Origin: a virus
Length of the DNA stretch: 50,723 nt
Virus record (IMG/VR): IMGVR_UViG_3300017749_000016
Span: 1 to 50,723 of that record
Direction: 5' to 3' (one strand)
The notes under the pieces were generated by a model that was not told the DNA's origin, ran no database searches, and saw only the letters and a program-made list of their open reading frames with translations. Positions 1 through 9,200 of this stretch are shown here, one piece after another. The position numbers and the translations under genes were made by a program. Every line of letters starts with the position of its first letter. Position 1 is the first letter of the stretch.

Positions 1-25
1 ACGTGCCATACATAGTGTATGGACT

Positions 26-45
26 TATGGGGACAACACCCCGTA
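26..45 (+). other. G4/C4 hairpin upstream of first gene
   Basis: A 7-bp stem (one G-T wobble) pairs 26-32 with 39-45 around a 6-nt loop (acaaca); its core is GGGG against CCCC. There is no T-tract after it, so it does not look like a standard intrinsic terminator. It lies just ahead of the ribosome-binding site of the gene at 73 and may be an RNA processing or stability element. Confidence 0.4.
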
Positions 46-72
46 GACCTAGAACGTCAAAGGAGAAAAAAA

Positions 73-534
73 ATGGGAAGACCACTTAACAAAAGGCTGT
101 TTACAACAGCGGCTGGCGGTGCAACTGCTGGTGCAAGCGAAATAAAAGTAAACTTTAATTCAGGCGGTGGAGTAAAAGAAGGTACTATTATCAGACAAAA
201 AGGATCTAAAAAATTCGTTGTTTCTGAAACAGGTGCCGCTGATACAGAACACACTTGTACATTAACATCTGGTGTATTACCTGCAAACTTAACATCAGGT
301 CAGATGAGTATATCTGTACAAGGTAATGATAATGAAACTTATCTAGTAAGTAAAATTGCTGGACGTAAGTTAACAGTAAATGCGCCTACAGGTTCACAAA
401 ATGCTAACGCATTAGACGGATTATCTCTTGCATGGGATTTTGCGGCGGCTAGTGCTGGTAAAGTAAAAGTTGAAGAGGCTGGTGACGATGATGTTGCTAA
501 CGCCGATGATGACGACTTTACAGAAAACGCATAA
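73..534 (+). CDS. Putative virion structural protein, 153 aa
   Basis: The protein starts MGRPLNKRLF, an opening I associate with a small virion protein of marine T4-like phages. I chose the ATG at 73 because AGGAG (61-65) sits directly upstream; an in-frame ATG at 19 would add 18 residues across the upstream hairpin and is less likely. The body is rich in Gly, Ala, Ser and Thr, consistent with a beta-rich fold, and the C-terminus is strongly acidic (two runs of Asp within the last 20 residues). There is no signal peptide or membrane segment. It is the first of the collinear fibre genes. The exact role is unknown; structural protein is inferred from context and resemblance. Confidence 0.55.
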   Translation: MGRPLNKRLFTTAAGGATAGASEIKVNFNSGGGVKEGTIIRQKGSKKFVVSETGAADTEHTCTLTSGVLPANLTSGQMSISVQGNDNETYLVSKIAGRKLTVNAPTGSQNANALDGLSLAWDFAAASAGKVKVEEAGDDDVANADDDDFTENA

Positions 535-545
535 TTAAGGCTTTT

Positions 546-567
546 GTTGTGGGGGCAACCCCACAAC
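546..567 (+). other. Perfect 9-bp hairpin with GCAA tetraloop
   Basis: Positions 546-554 pair perfectly with 559-567 around a GCAA loop (555-558), a GNRA-type tetraloop. It fills the gap between two structural genes. No U-tract follows, so it is more likely an RNA stability or processing element, or a weak attenuator, than a full terminator. Its GGGG/CCCC core resembles the hairpin at 26-45. Confidence 0.5.
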
Positions 568-587
568 ATACAAACAGGATTTTATAA

Positions 588-1613
588 ATGAGTAAATTTT
601 TAGTAGTCAACGATGGTGATTACACATTAAAAGTACAAGCAGGTGGAGAGATCCGTCTAGATACTGGAGTGTCTTCAGGCACAGTAAGAATTACTGGCGA
701 CTTGATAGTAGAAGGTGACCAGACTACAATTAATACGCAAGAACTTGACGTAGAAGATTCAATTATTAGAGTAAACAAAAATGATACAACACCAGGCGGA
801 GTTTCTTCTCCAGGTGCAGGTATAGAATTTTATAATGGACTAGGTGGCGGAGTTGCTAACGGTGGTGATGATTCCACAGCACCTATGTTTTTATTCACAA
901 AAGATTTTGGTCATTCATATTGGGTGCAAGGTGGTTCACAAATTCAAAATGGAACATTTATTTTAAGAAGCAAAAGTGCAAGTACAGATCTATTAGGATT
1001 ACGCACACACAACATTAACTCAGATACTGGAATTATTTTTGAACCAGGTGGATTAGGAACGTTGCGTGTTGTAAAAGTAAATTATGAAACTTTTCTTTCT
1101 AATGATAATGATATACCTAATAAAAAATATGTAGATGATGAAATTAATGCCATTGTGGTTGGTGCGGCGTTTCCTAGAATTACACAAGGTGATTCAGAAA
1201 TAAGAATTTACGACAACAGTGTGTCAGGAGTTGACACAATAATTGAAACAAAAATTGATGGAGTCGTTAAACATTCTATCAGTAACAATTATTTTGATGT
1301 ATCGAGTACAACTATAAATTTAAATGAAGTAAGAATAGAAAACAATGAAATTTCAACAAATGCATCCAACGAGGATTTAGTATTATCAGCACCTGGTACA
1401 GGTAGCGTCAAGATATCAGACAGCATGGTCATTACAACAAGACCAAGTGTGCTTGATCCACTTGCAGACCCAGTATACAGCACAGAAGGTACTAAATTGT
1501 ACGCTAAAGCGCCAGGTACGGGTGACTCAGGATTATTTTTTGTAAATACAACAGATAAAAGAGACGAATTGATCAGCAAACAACGTGCTTTGGTGTTCAG
1601 TCATATGTTTTAA
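588..1613 (+). CDS. Fibre-like virion structural protein, 341 aa
   Basis: The protein has the Ser/Thr/Asn/Gly-rich, beta-strand style of marine T4-like fibre proteins. Around residues 20-60 it has a short strand ladder (GGEIRLDTGVSSGTVRITGD). Around residues 255-280 it has the recurring motif of a short strand plus NEDLVLSAPGTGSVKI, also seen in the 1056- and 1448-aa proteins downstream as N-x-DL-x-L-x-x-x-GTG. The start follows AGGA at 574-577. The gene ends 9 nt before the next. Its role in the tail or fibre is inferred from composition and position; no enzymatic motif is visible. Confidence 0.55.
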   Translation: MSKFLVVNDGDYTLKVQAGGEIRLDTGVSSGTVRITGDLIVEGDQTTINTQELDVEDSIIRVNKNDTTPGGVSSPGAGIEFYNGLGGGVANGGDDSTAPMFLFTKDFGHSYWVQGGSQIQNGTFILRSKSASTDLLGLRTHNINSDTGIIFEPGGLGTLRVVKVNYETFLSNDNDIPNKKYVDDEINAIVVGAAFPRITQGDSEIRIYDNSVSGVDTIIETKIDGVVKHSISNNYFDVSSTTINLNEVRIENNEISTNASNEDLVLSAPGTGSVKISDSMVITTRPSVLDPLADPVYSTEGTKLYAKAPGTGDSGLFFVNTTDKRDELISKQRALVFSHMF

Positions 1614-1622
1614 GGAGCAAAG

Positions 1623-1976
1623 ATGGCAATAAACAATGTAGTAATTACGCAAGGTAGCAACGCTCAAGTGTTTGCATCTGGTACTGTGCCTGCAGGAAAA
1701 ACATACGGTGTATCAAATATGCTGATATGTAATAGTGCGGCAGAAGATCAAACAGGAGCCAATGACGCAATATTTAGAGTATTTGTTGTACCTAGTGGAC
1801 AATCATTCAACGCAAACGCAAACATGATTATTAACGATGCACTGTTACCAGGAGCGGAAACGTTTATTTTGGACACAGAGAAATTAATGTTGACTGCTGG
1901 CGATACAGTGGTGGTTGAAAACACAGCAGTAAACAATGTAACTTTGATTGCAACAGTCAGTTACCTAGAGGTATAA
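1623..1976 (+). CDS. Small beta-sandwich-like structural protein, 117 aa
   Basis: A short, strand-rich protein following AAGGAG (1612-1617). The pattern is VPAGKTYGVSNMLICN, then a variable stretch, then a hydrophobic strand with an LPGAET turn, then LTAGDTVVVEN and a final strand ending YLEV. The same layout (N-terminal VPA/T strand, a central CN or N turn, a late L-x-x-G(D/Q) strand) appears in the proteins at 10576-10905 and 24000-24320, so the three look like divergent members of one family. The stop shares one base with the next start (TAATG), indicating translational coupling. Function is unknown beyond a likely virion component. Confidence 0.5.
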   Translation: MAINNVVITQGSNAQVFASGTVPAGKTYGVSNMLICNSAAEDQTGANDAIFRVFVVPSGQSFNANANMIINDALLPGAETFILDTEKLMLTAGDTVVVENTAVNNVTLIATVSYLEV

Positions 1977-2839
1977 TGCGATATCTAAAAAGACAATCAA
2001 CCAACAGTAGATTAATCGCTGGAAGAGGCGTTGTGTACGATCAGTACGAACAACTTATAATTCCAGGTACAGGTGCTATTTTAGTTCCTAAAGGTGATAC
2101 AGCAAGTAGACCTAATCCTGCAGAAGTTGGACAATTAAGATATAACACAGACACAAGAAGTTTTGAATACTATGAAGGTATTCCTAACGGTGGTAATGCT
2201 TGGAAACAAGCAAGATTTAGAGAACCCGTAACAGTAACAAAACAAAATTTAGGCAACGGTGATGATCAAGAAGTAAACTTCGGTCCACTGAATGCCAATG
2301 ATGTAGATTTTTATTATCCAGCGGCTCCAGAACAAGTTTTAGTAATGGTAGAAAACGTTTTACAAATTCCAGACACAAACTATTCAATTGTACAACAACC
2401 TTGTTACTATAATACAACAAACATTGGATTTGCAAGTAATTACAATGGTTATGCGGCAATAGTTGGAAGAGATAATTCACTGGTAAATTTTGTTACAAAA
2501 GGCTTTCATGCAGGACAAACGATCACTGTATCTGGTGCGGCTAATGGCGGAAACAATGGAACATTCACTGTTGTAGATGCTGGAATCGATTTAAGTTTTC
2601 CTCTTACTCCATCTTTTCCATCACAAGTAAGTTACATACAGATTCAAGAAAGTTTAATTACAGAATCAAATGGTTCTTCACCTAACACAATTACACTAGA
2701 AGGTCTAGACTCAAATAGTGCATCATATCAATCAACGATTACTATTAATGGAGTTGCTCAACCAACCTTTTATTTGAGCTTCGGAACTCCAGTACCAACT
2801 GGGAAGCCAGTTAATGTGTTACACAACTTTGACAAATAA
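1976..2839 (+). CDS. Fibre-like structural protein, 287 aa
   Basis: Starts at the ATG overlapping the previous stop by one base. Residues 35-75 hold a motif common in marine phage fibres, PKGDTASRPNPAEVGQLRYN followed by a strand ending in an aromatic YYEG turn; similar RPG-x-x-x-x-G-x-x-RYNT segments recur in the 1448-aa protein. The rest is predicted strand-rich with Asn/Gly turns. It may be a fibre, collar or adaptor component; no catalytic motif is seen. Confidence 0.5.
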   Translation: MRYLKRQSTNSRLIAGRGVVYDQYEQLIIPGTGAILVPKGDTASRPNPAEVGQLRYNTDTRSFEYYEGIPNGGNAWKQARFREPVTVTKQNLGNGDDQEVNFGPLNANDVDFYYPAAPEQVLVMVENVLQIPDTNYSIVQQPCYYNTTNIGFASNYNGYAAIVGRDNSLVNFVTKGFHAGQTITVSGAANGGNNGTFTVVDAGIDLSFPLTPSFPSQVSYIQIQESLITESNGSSPNTITLEGLDSNSASYQSTITINGVAQPTFYLSFGTPVPTGKPVNVLHNFDK

Positions 2840-2856
2840 AGTCAAGCACCAAATTC

Positions 2857-2864
2857 AATAAATA
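2857..2864 (+). promoter_or_regulatory. Putative late promoter AATAAATA
   Basis: The octamer AATAAATA differs at one position from the T4 late box TATAAATA and matches the (A/C)TAAATA late motif of marine T4-like phages. It lies 17 nt before the start of the 1056-aa fibre gene, with AAGGAG at 2871-2876 between. Confidence 0.55.
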
Positions 2865-2881
2865 CATAAAAAGGAGAAACA

Positions 2882-5800
2882 ATGGCTCACGTTGCAGGGC
2901 ACGAAGTAGGACGTATATCAGGACCGTTATTAAAGACGAACCTACAAAGAACTAGCGATTTAGCGTTCGAAACTGACCTCCTTTACATTGCTCACACAAA
3001 TGGAAAAATAGGTATTAAAGATGATGCCCCAGCATTTGATTTGTCCATTGCAGGAACAACTTATGCATCAGCAGGCATTATTGCAACTAATTCAGCCAAC
3101 CTAGGTAATTTCACAGTCAACAGCACAGGTTTCAATGCGCCTACAGGTGATATAACAATAGGACTTGTAGATGGCAATGGAAATCCTAAAGCAGGTGACA
3201 TTGTGATGAATGAATTAAGAACTGCGTCATTAAGTTTTACAAACAGCACAATAAGTTCAAGTGACGATATCGTTATACAGCCAGGTCCTGGTACAGGTAT
3301 ATTTAGAATACCAACAGATTTAAAATCATATGGTGATATTCATGCAACTGGCGATATAACATTTGATGGAAATTTATTAATATCTGGAGACGATGCATCT
3401 GAAGATACAATTACCATAGGCGGTGAACTAGACTCTAATCTTGTGCCTGATCAAACTTTAACATATGATTTAGGAAGCAATACTCAAAGATGGGGACACA
3501 TTTACACCAACAGAATACTTGATCTAAATGATGTAGCCATACAAGGAGATTTAAGTTTTAATGGTATTGCTGTTAACTTAGGTATTGTAAACAAATGGTA
3601 TGTTAGTACAAATGGTATAGATTCATCACCAGGTGATCATCCTAACTTTGCTTTTGCAACAATTAAAAGAGCCATTCAAGCAGTTGAAGAAAGCACAGCC
3701 GGTCCACATGAAATACATATTCTTGCAGGAGAATATGAAGAAGAATTTCCGTTAGAAATTCCAATGAACACAACAATTAAAGGATTTTCTCTGAGATCTG
3801 TCACTGTAAAACCAACAGTAGCAACACAAAATAAAGATGCCTTTTTATTAAATGAAGCATCATTAGTATCTGATTTAACAGTAAAAGATTTTTATTATGA
3901 CAGTGGAAATGATACTGGTTACGCATTTAGATTTGCACCCAATGCCGCATTGATTGGTAAAAGTCCATATGTACAAAATGCCACTGTACTCACAAAAGGT
4001 TCAACAATTACAGTTGCAGATCCAAGAGGTTTTGACAGTGGTGACGCAGGTAAAGGTGTATTATTAGATGCATCAACTGTTGATCCTTCTAGTTATTCAG
4101 CAAGTATGTTATTCAATGCAGTAACATTTATTACACCAGGTGTTGATGCAGTTACAGTAAAAAATGGTTCCAGAATGGAATTCATAGATTGCTTTACTTA
4201 CTTTGCAGGTAGAGGTGTGTATATGGAACACACATTAAATCAGTACACACCATCAGCAGGCACGTATGATCCCGCTACTGGAGTGATGACTTTAACTATT
4301 GGTAATCACACAATGAGAGAGGGTGAAACAATCACTATTGCTAATGACAGTTTAACTTTCACGTGTGCTATGGATGGTCATGCAACAGATCACACTTACC
4401 CTAGATCAACAGATCCTTATTCAGGTAGAAAAGTTACAATTACTGAAACCACTGCAACAACCTTCACTTGCAACGTAGGAGTATCAAGCAACACAACAGC
4501 ACACTTATTCAAATCTGCAACTGCAAATAGTGTTACAGAAGGTTCAATGAATGAAGTGAGAAGTATTGCAAGTGCCTTTGTTTATGGAAATAAAGGAATT
4601 GAAGCAGACGGAAATGGTTGTTTAGCATATCTAATCAGTCATAACTTTGCTTATATAGGTGTAGGAAAAGATGTTACCAATGACATCAGTTTAGTAAATC
4701 AATTTGCAGAAGTTTTAGAATCTAATGGTGCAAAAGTAACTTTTGTCAGTCAAGATCAAGGCAGTGATTTTAGAGTAGGTAATAACTTTTTTGTAGATGC
4801 TTCTAAAGGAACAACATCAATTGATATTACAAATTCAGAGTTAACAGGATCTAGTTTAACTATTGGACGTAATAATATTACATTCATAGATGCAACAAAA
4901 ATAGAAACAGGAAACTTTAGAATATCTAACAACACAATTCAATCATTAGTAAATGAAATAAATGTTTCATCAGCAGGTGGCACAATAAACTTTAATAGCA
5001 ACGTGTCTATGCAAAAAAACGTAACTGTATCAAACAATGCTACAATAGGTGGTACAGGAATAAATTTTGGTAACGACAGCAATGATGTGGTTGACTTCAG
5101 TATGGACATTAATCAAGATTTAATTCCAAGCACTGACGGTGCTCACAACTTGGGTACAATTAATAGACAATGGAAAAAAATTAACAACACAAAAACAGTA
5201 ATTGAAGATGTAGAAATACACAACAATAATATTACAGCATGGAACACAAACCAAGACTTAAATTTAAGAGGTTCAGGCACAGGATTTGTAAAAGTTGCTG
5301 ACTTAAATTTTAAAACAAATATATCTACTTCAAGCAGTGATGTTGTAATCAACAGTAACACTAAATCAACTATTATTAATTCGACTGATGCATTAGGATT
5401 GCCGATTGGTACAACCGGGCAAGATCCTGCACAGGCACAATCATTACGATTTAACACATCATTAGGAAACTTTGTGTCATACACAACAGGTTCAACTATT
5501 TTAAGTGGTGTAACAGACTTTGATAAAGACACGTACATCAGCACAGCAAGTAATCAGTACACATTTTTTGCTGATGGTACACCTACTGCACAAATCACAG
5601 GTGCAGGCACATTAGATGCTATTGCTGTAAGTTCTAACAATCAAACTAAACTGGATGGTAATACAATTACAGTAGGATCAAATGGCGGTCAGGGTGGTGT
5701 TACAGCCAACGGAACAGGTAGAGTTCTTTTTGACAGTTCTGAATGGGAAATTGGCAACAGTGACTGGTATGTTACCGGCACAAACAGTGATTTTGATTTT

Positions 5801-6052
5801 GAATTTACAGGTATTAAAAGAAACACGTATCTACACTTCGATACAACTAAAGCGGCTATTATGCCTCTTGGTGCCCAAGCAGTGCGTCCTGTGACTGCTA
5901 GACAGGGTGAATTATGGTGGAATCAAACAACTAATACACTAGAAGTTTACACAGGAACAGAATGGGTAACTTCAGTGGGATCACAAGAAATCACAGTTAC
6001 CGAAGCATTTGCAGAAGAATTGAACGTACTTTACGAATTAATACTGTCTTAA
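2882..6052 (+). CDS. Large fibre-like protein with beta-helix domain, 1056 aa
   Basis: The N-terminus (VGRISGPLLKTNL, then LAFETDLLYI) is shared with the next gene and probably forms a common attachment or trimerisation part. Near residue 200 is the fibre motif Y-x-LG-x-x-x-x-RW. From about residue 238 (KWYVSTNGIDSSPG) to about 630 the sequence resembles the right-handed parallel beta-helix (pectate-lyase-like) region of marine phage fibres, with the marker turns LAGEYEEEFPLEIP and ADPRGFDSGDAGKG. The C-terminal third carries N-x-DL-x-L-x-GSGTGFVKV and RQGELWWNQTTNTLEVY modules. It is probably a tail-fibre or tailspike-like adhesin. Hydrolytic activity cannot be shown because no conserved active site is apparent. 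Confidence 0.65.
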   Translation: MAHVAGHEVGRISGPLLKTNLQRTSDLAFETDLLYIAHTNGKIGIKDDAPAFDLSIAGTTYASAGIIATNSANLGNFTVNSTGFNAPTGDITIGLVDGNGNPKAGDIVMNELRTASLSFTNSTISSSDDIVIQPGPGTGIFRIPTDLKSYGDIHATGDITFDGNLLISGDDASEDTITIGGELDSNLVPDQTLTYDLGSNTQRWGHIYTNRILDLNDVAIQGDLSFNGIAVNLGIVNKWYVSTNGIDSSPGDHPNFAFATIKRAIQAVEESTAGPHEIHILAGEYEEEFPLEIPMNTTIKGFSLRSVTVKPTVATQNKDAFLLNEASLVSDLTVKDFYYDSGNDTGYAFRFAPNAALIGKSPYVQNATVLTKGSTITVADPRGFDSGDAGKGVLLDASTVDPSSYSASMLFNAVTFITPGVDAVTVKNGSRMEFIDCFTYFAGRGVYMEHTLNQYTPSAGTYDPATGVMTLTIGNHTMREGETITIANDSLTFTCAMDGHATDHTYPRSTDPYSGRKVTITETTATTFTCNVGVSSNTTAHLFKSATANSVTEGSMNEVRSIASAFVYGNKGIEADGNGCLAYLISHNFAYIGVGKDVTNDISLVNQFAEVLESNGAKVTFVSQDQGSDFRVGNNFFVDASKGTTSIDITNSELTGSSLTIGRNNITFIDATKIETGNFRISNNTIQSLVNEINVSSAGGTINFNSNVSMQKNVTVSNNATIGGTGINFGNDSNDVVDFSMDINQDLIPSTDGAHNLGTINRQWKKINNTKTVIEDVEIHNNNITAWNTNQDLNLRGSGTGFVKVADLNFKTNISTSSSDVVINSNTKSTIINSTDALGLPIGTTGQDPAQAQSLRFNTSLGNFVSYTTGSTILSGVTDFDKDTYISTASNQYTFFADGTPTAQITGAGTLDAIAVSSNNQTKLDGNTITVGSNGGQGGVTANGTGRVLFDSSEWEIGNSDWYVTGTNSDFDFEFTGIKRNTYLHFDTTKAAIMPLGAQAVRPVTARQGELWWNQTTNTLEVYTGTEWVTSVGSQEITVTEAFAEELNVLYELILS

Positions 6053-6085
6053 TTCTAGTGTAATAGAATCAAATACCAAAACCTG

Positions 6086-6093
6086 AATAAATA
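6086..6093 (+). promoter_or_regulatory. Putative late promoter AATAAATA
   Basis: The same octamer as at 2857-2864, here 127 nt ahead of the 1448-aa gene. It would give the only long 5' leader seen in this fibre array. Confidence 0.5.
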
Positions 6094-6099
6094 CAATTA

Positions 6100-6220
6100 A
6101 TGTTTGAGTATGACCAATATTCAAACAGGACAAACCGTGGTTAACCGGCGAAGAGTCTTTAAACATCAAAGAATGAAAATTGGGTTAGTGGCACAAGATG
6201 CCCGTTTAAAGGAGAGATAA
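6100..6220 (+). promoter_or_regulatory. Structured 5' leader of the 1448-aa gene
   Basis: The leader contains an 11-bp stem (6101-6111 with 6117-6127, one G-T pair, loop gacca). A second pairing joins CTTTAAAC (6157-6164) to GTTTAAAG (6204-6211), which would cover part of the ribosome-binding site AAAGGAG (6208-6214). It also contains a 14-codon frame starting at 6100. Translational control of this large protein is inferred from the structure only. Confidence 0.35.
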
Positions 6221-9200
6221 ATGGCCGTTGGTCGAATTTCGGGTCCGCTCTTAAAAGCAAATCTAGTCCGTTCCACACTACCAGTGGATAGACGAAACCT
6301 TGCATTTGAGACAGACTTATTATACATTGATGTTAATAATTCAAGAATTGGTGTTAAAACCACTAGTCCTGCATATCCTTTAGACGTTGCAGGAACAATC
6401 AGAACTACAGATTTACAAGTTCCAAATACTGCTACAATTAATAATGTTACAATCAGTAACAACTCAATCACAACAACTGGTAATCAATTAAACCTTGCTA
6501 CGCCAGACAGTGCAGTTTACAACAATAGACTTTTAGTAGATGATTTAATAATTGATGGCAACACAATCACTGCCACAGATACTAATCAAAATTTCGAAAT
6601 TATTCCTAGTGGAACAGGGACTGTGGAAGTTCGTGGAGACACAAGAGTTGAAGGAAATATTCATGCAACAGGTAATATTAGAGCAGATGGAAACATACAA
6701 ATAGGTGACCAAGACACTGATACAATTACAATTAATGCTGATGTGGCATCCAATTTAGTTCCTGATGCTTCAAACACATACACACTAGGTTTAGCAAACA
6801 AAAGATGGGACGAAGTATTTGCTAACAACTTGACTGTTGACAACTTAACATTGACAGGAAATATAACTGTTAATGGATTAGACTTAACAGCACGTCCTGG
6901 TAAAACTTATTATGTTGCAACAAATGGTGATGATTTGCAAACAGGTACACACCAAAACGATCCATATGCAAGTTTAACAAAAGCATTATCTGTGGCAACA
7001 ACGGGTGATCATATTCACATATATCCAGGTACATATTCAGAAGTATTTCCAATGGTTGTGCCAGTTGGAGTATCATTAAAAGGTGACGGTTTAAGAGCAG
7101 TTACAATTCAACCAACTGCACCAACAAATACAAATGATGCTTTTATTTTAAACGGTGAAGTTACAATTGAAGATTTAACAGTTACAGGATTCCAATTTGA
7201 TGCAGTAAACAATACAGGATATGCATTTAGATTTAATTCTAACGGAGATAGTAGTGGGTATTCAGTAACATCAAGATCACCGTACATAAGAAACATAACA
7301 GTTTTAACTCAAGGTTCTGTAACAAGTGCAACTGATCCAAGAGGTTTTGCTTCAGGTGACGCAGGTAAAGGTGCATTTTTAGATGGTGCAATGGCAACTG
7401 CATGGAGTAGAGAAGCAGGATGTTTATTCCAAAATGTTACAATGATTACACCAGGTGTTGATGCAGTTACTTTAACAAACGGTGTAAGGGTTGAGTGGTT
7501 AAACTCATTTACATATTTTGCTAATAGATCAATTTACGCTTACGATGGTGCATCAGGACTTGCTGGACAAGGACAAACAAATTTAAGAGTAAGCAATATC
7601 AGTGGTACAATTACTGCTGGAGAAACAATATTCTACTACAATACGGGTGGACAAGTAATAAGTTCTGCAACTATTGATTCAGTGGATGGCAATAAAATTA
7701 CTATTAATGGAAAAGTAACAGGATTTGAATTGCCACCTGAATCAGGCGGAAAAACAATGGTGACAAACGGAAATGCTCAGTTGAATACCAGCATTAAAAA
7801 GTTTGGACAAAGTAGTTTACAATTAGGTGGCACAGCAGATAGTACTAACACAGCAAACAGTGTAGACTTTGGTTTTGGCACAGATGATTTCACAGTTGAA
7901 ACTTGGGTTAGATCAAACCTTGCACAGACAACAACATTGTTTGACTTCAGAGCAAATACAAGTAATGACAATGGTGTACAAGTTTCTGTTGTAAACAGCA
8001 CTCCAAGAATTTTATTAAATGGATCATATGTATTAACAGGAACAAATGGTTTCAATGATGATACATGGACACACTTTGCACTATCAAGAAAAAACAGTTA
8101 CACAAAAATATTTGTTAATGGTGTAAATTCAGGTCAAACAAGAAATCCACAAACGTTAACTTTAAATGACGGTGTTACAACTAATTCATCAACTAAAAAA
8201 TATGGCGATAAGTCAGTGCAATTTGATGGTGCAGACGATTGCATAGATGTTGCAAACACAGCCGACTTTGGATTTACAACAGCAGACTTTACAGTTGAAT
8301 CTTGGATGAACTTTACATCAACAGCACAGCAATCAATTTTTGATTTTAGAACAGTAACTATTGAAAATAAAGTTTGGTTATACGCAACACCAACTAACAA
8401 CAAAATAATTTTACACGTAAATGGTTCCAACATCGCAGAACTTACAGGAATAAATTTATCAACATGGCACCATGTTGCTTTAACAAGACAAGCAGGTGTT
8501 GGTAGACTTTTCTTAGACGGAGTGTTAAGTTCAACATTTACTTTTTCACAAAACCTCGGAGCAACAACGCCTTGCAGAATTGGTGCAAGATATGATGCAA
8601 TTGGAACAAATGAATTTTCAGGTTACATGGATGGTATAAGATTCAGTTCAACTGCCAAATACACATCTGCATTTACACCAGGCAACTTGGTTAACACAAC
8701 TGATACTGTGTTAATGATTGACGCAGAAGATGGTGTAGTTGATAACACAAACTTGTACATGAACACAAATTTATCAAGTGCTAAACCTTTGACAATAGGA
8801 AATAACTATTCAAACAACAATGGTTTCAATGGTTACCTAGATGATTTTAGAATTGTAAAAGGATTATCATTATACGATTTAAACTTTACACCACCAACAG
8901 CAGAACTTACAAGATCAACTCAAACAACATTATTGTTAAGATTTAATGGCGACAATGGTTCTACATCATTCACAGAAACATTAACACTTCCACAAGATAT
9001 TAGATTCAGTGGCGGTGCAACTGCTGAAAGATTTACATTAGTAGACTATGCAGACTTTGGTGCAGAAGTTCGTGCTATTGCATCTGCTTCGATATATGGA
9101 AATTACGGAATATGGGGAGATGGTGAAGGTGTAAGAATGTATTTGATTTCACACAACCTGGCTTATATTGGTAACGGAAAAGAAGTTTCTAATGATGCAA

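Noticed and set aside
19-72. Upstream in-frame ATG extending the first gene
   Set aside because: It would translate through the 26-45 hairpin, while the ATG at 73 has AGGAG directly upstream and gives the familiar MGRPLNK start.
580-589. TTATAAATG resembling a late box before the 341-aa gene
   Set aside because: It overlaps the start codon itself and misses the final A of the box.
5143-5544. 133-codon minus-strand frame inside the 1056-aa fibre gene
   Set aside because: Same reason: an antisense shadow of a coherent fibre protein.
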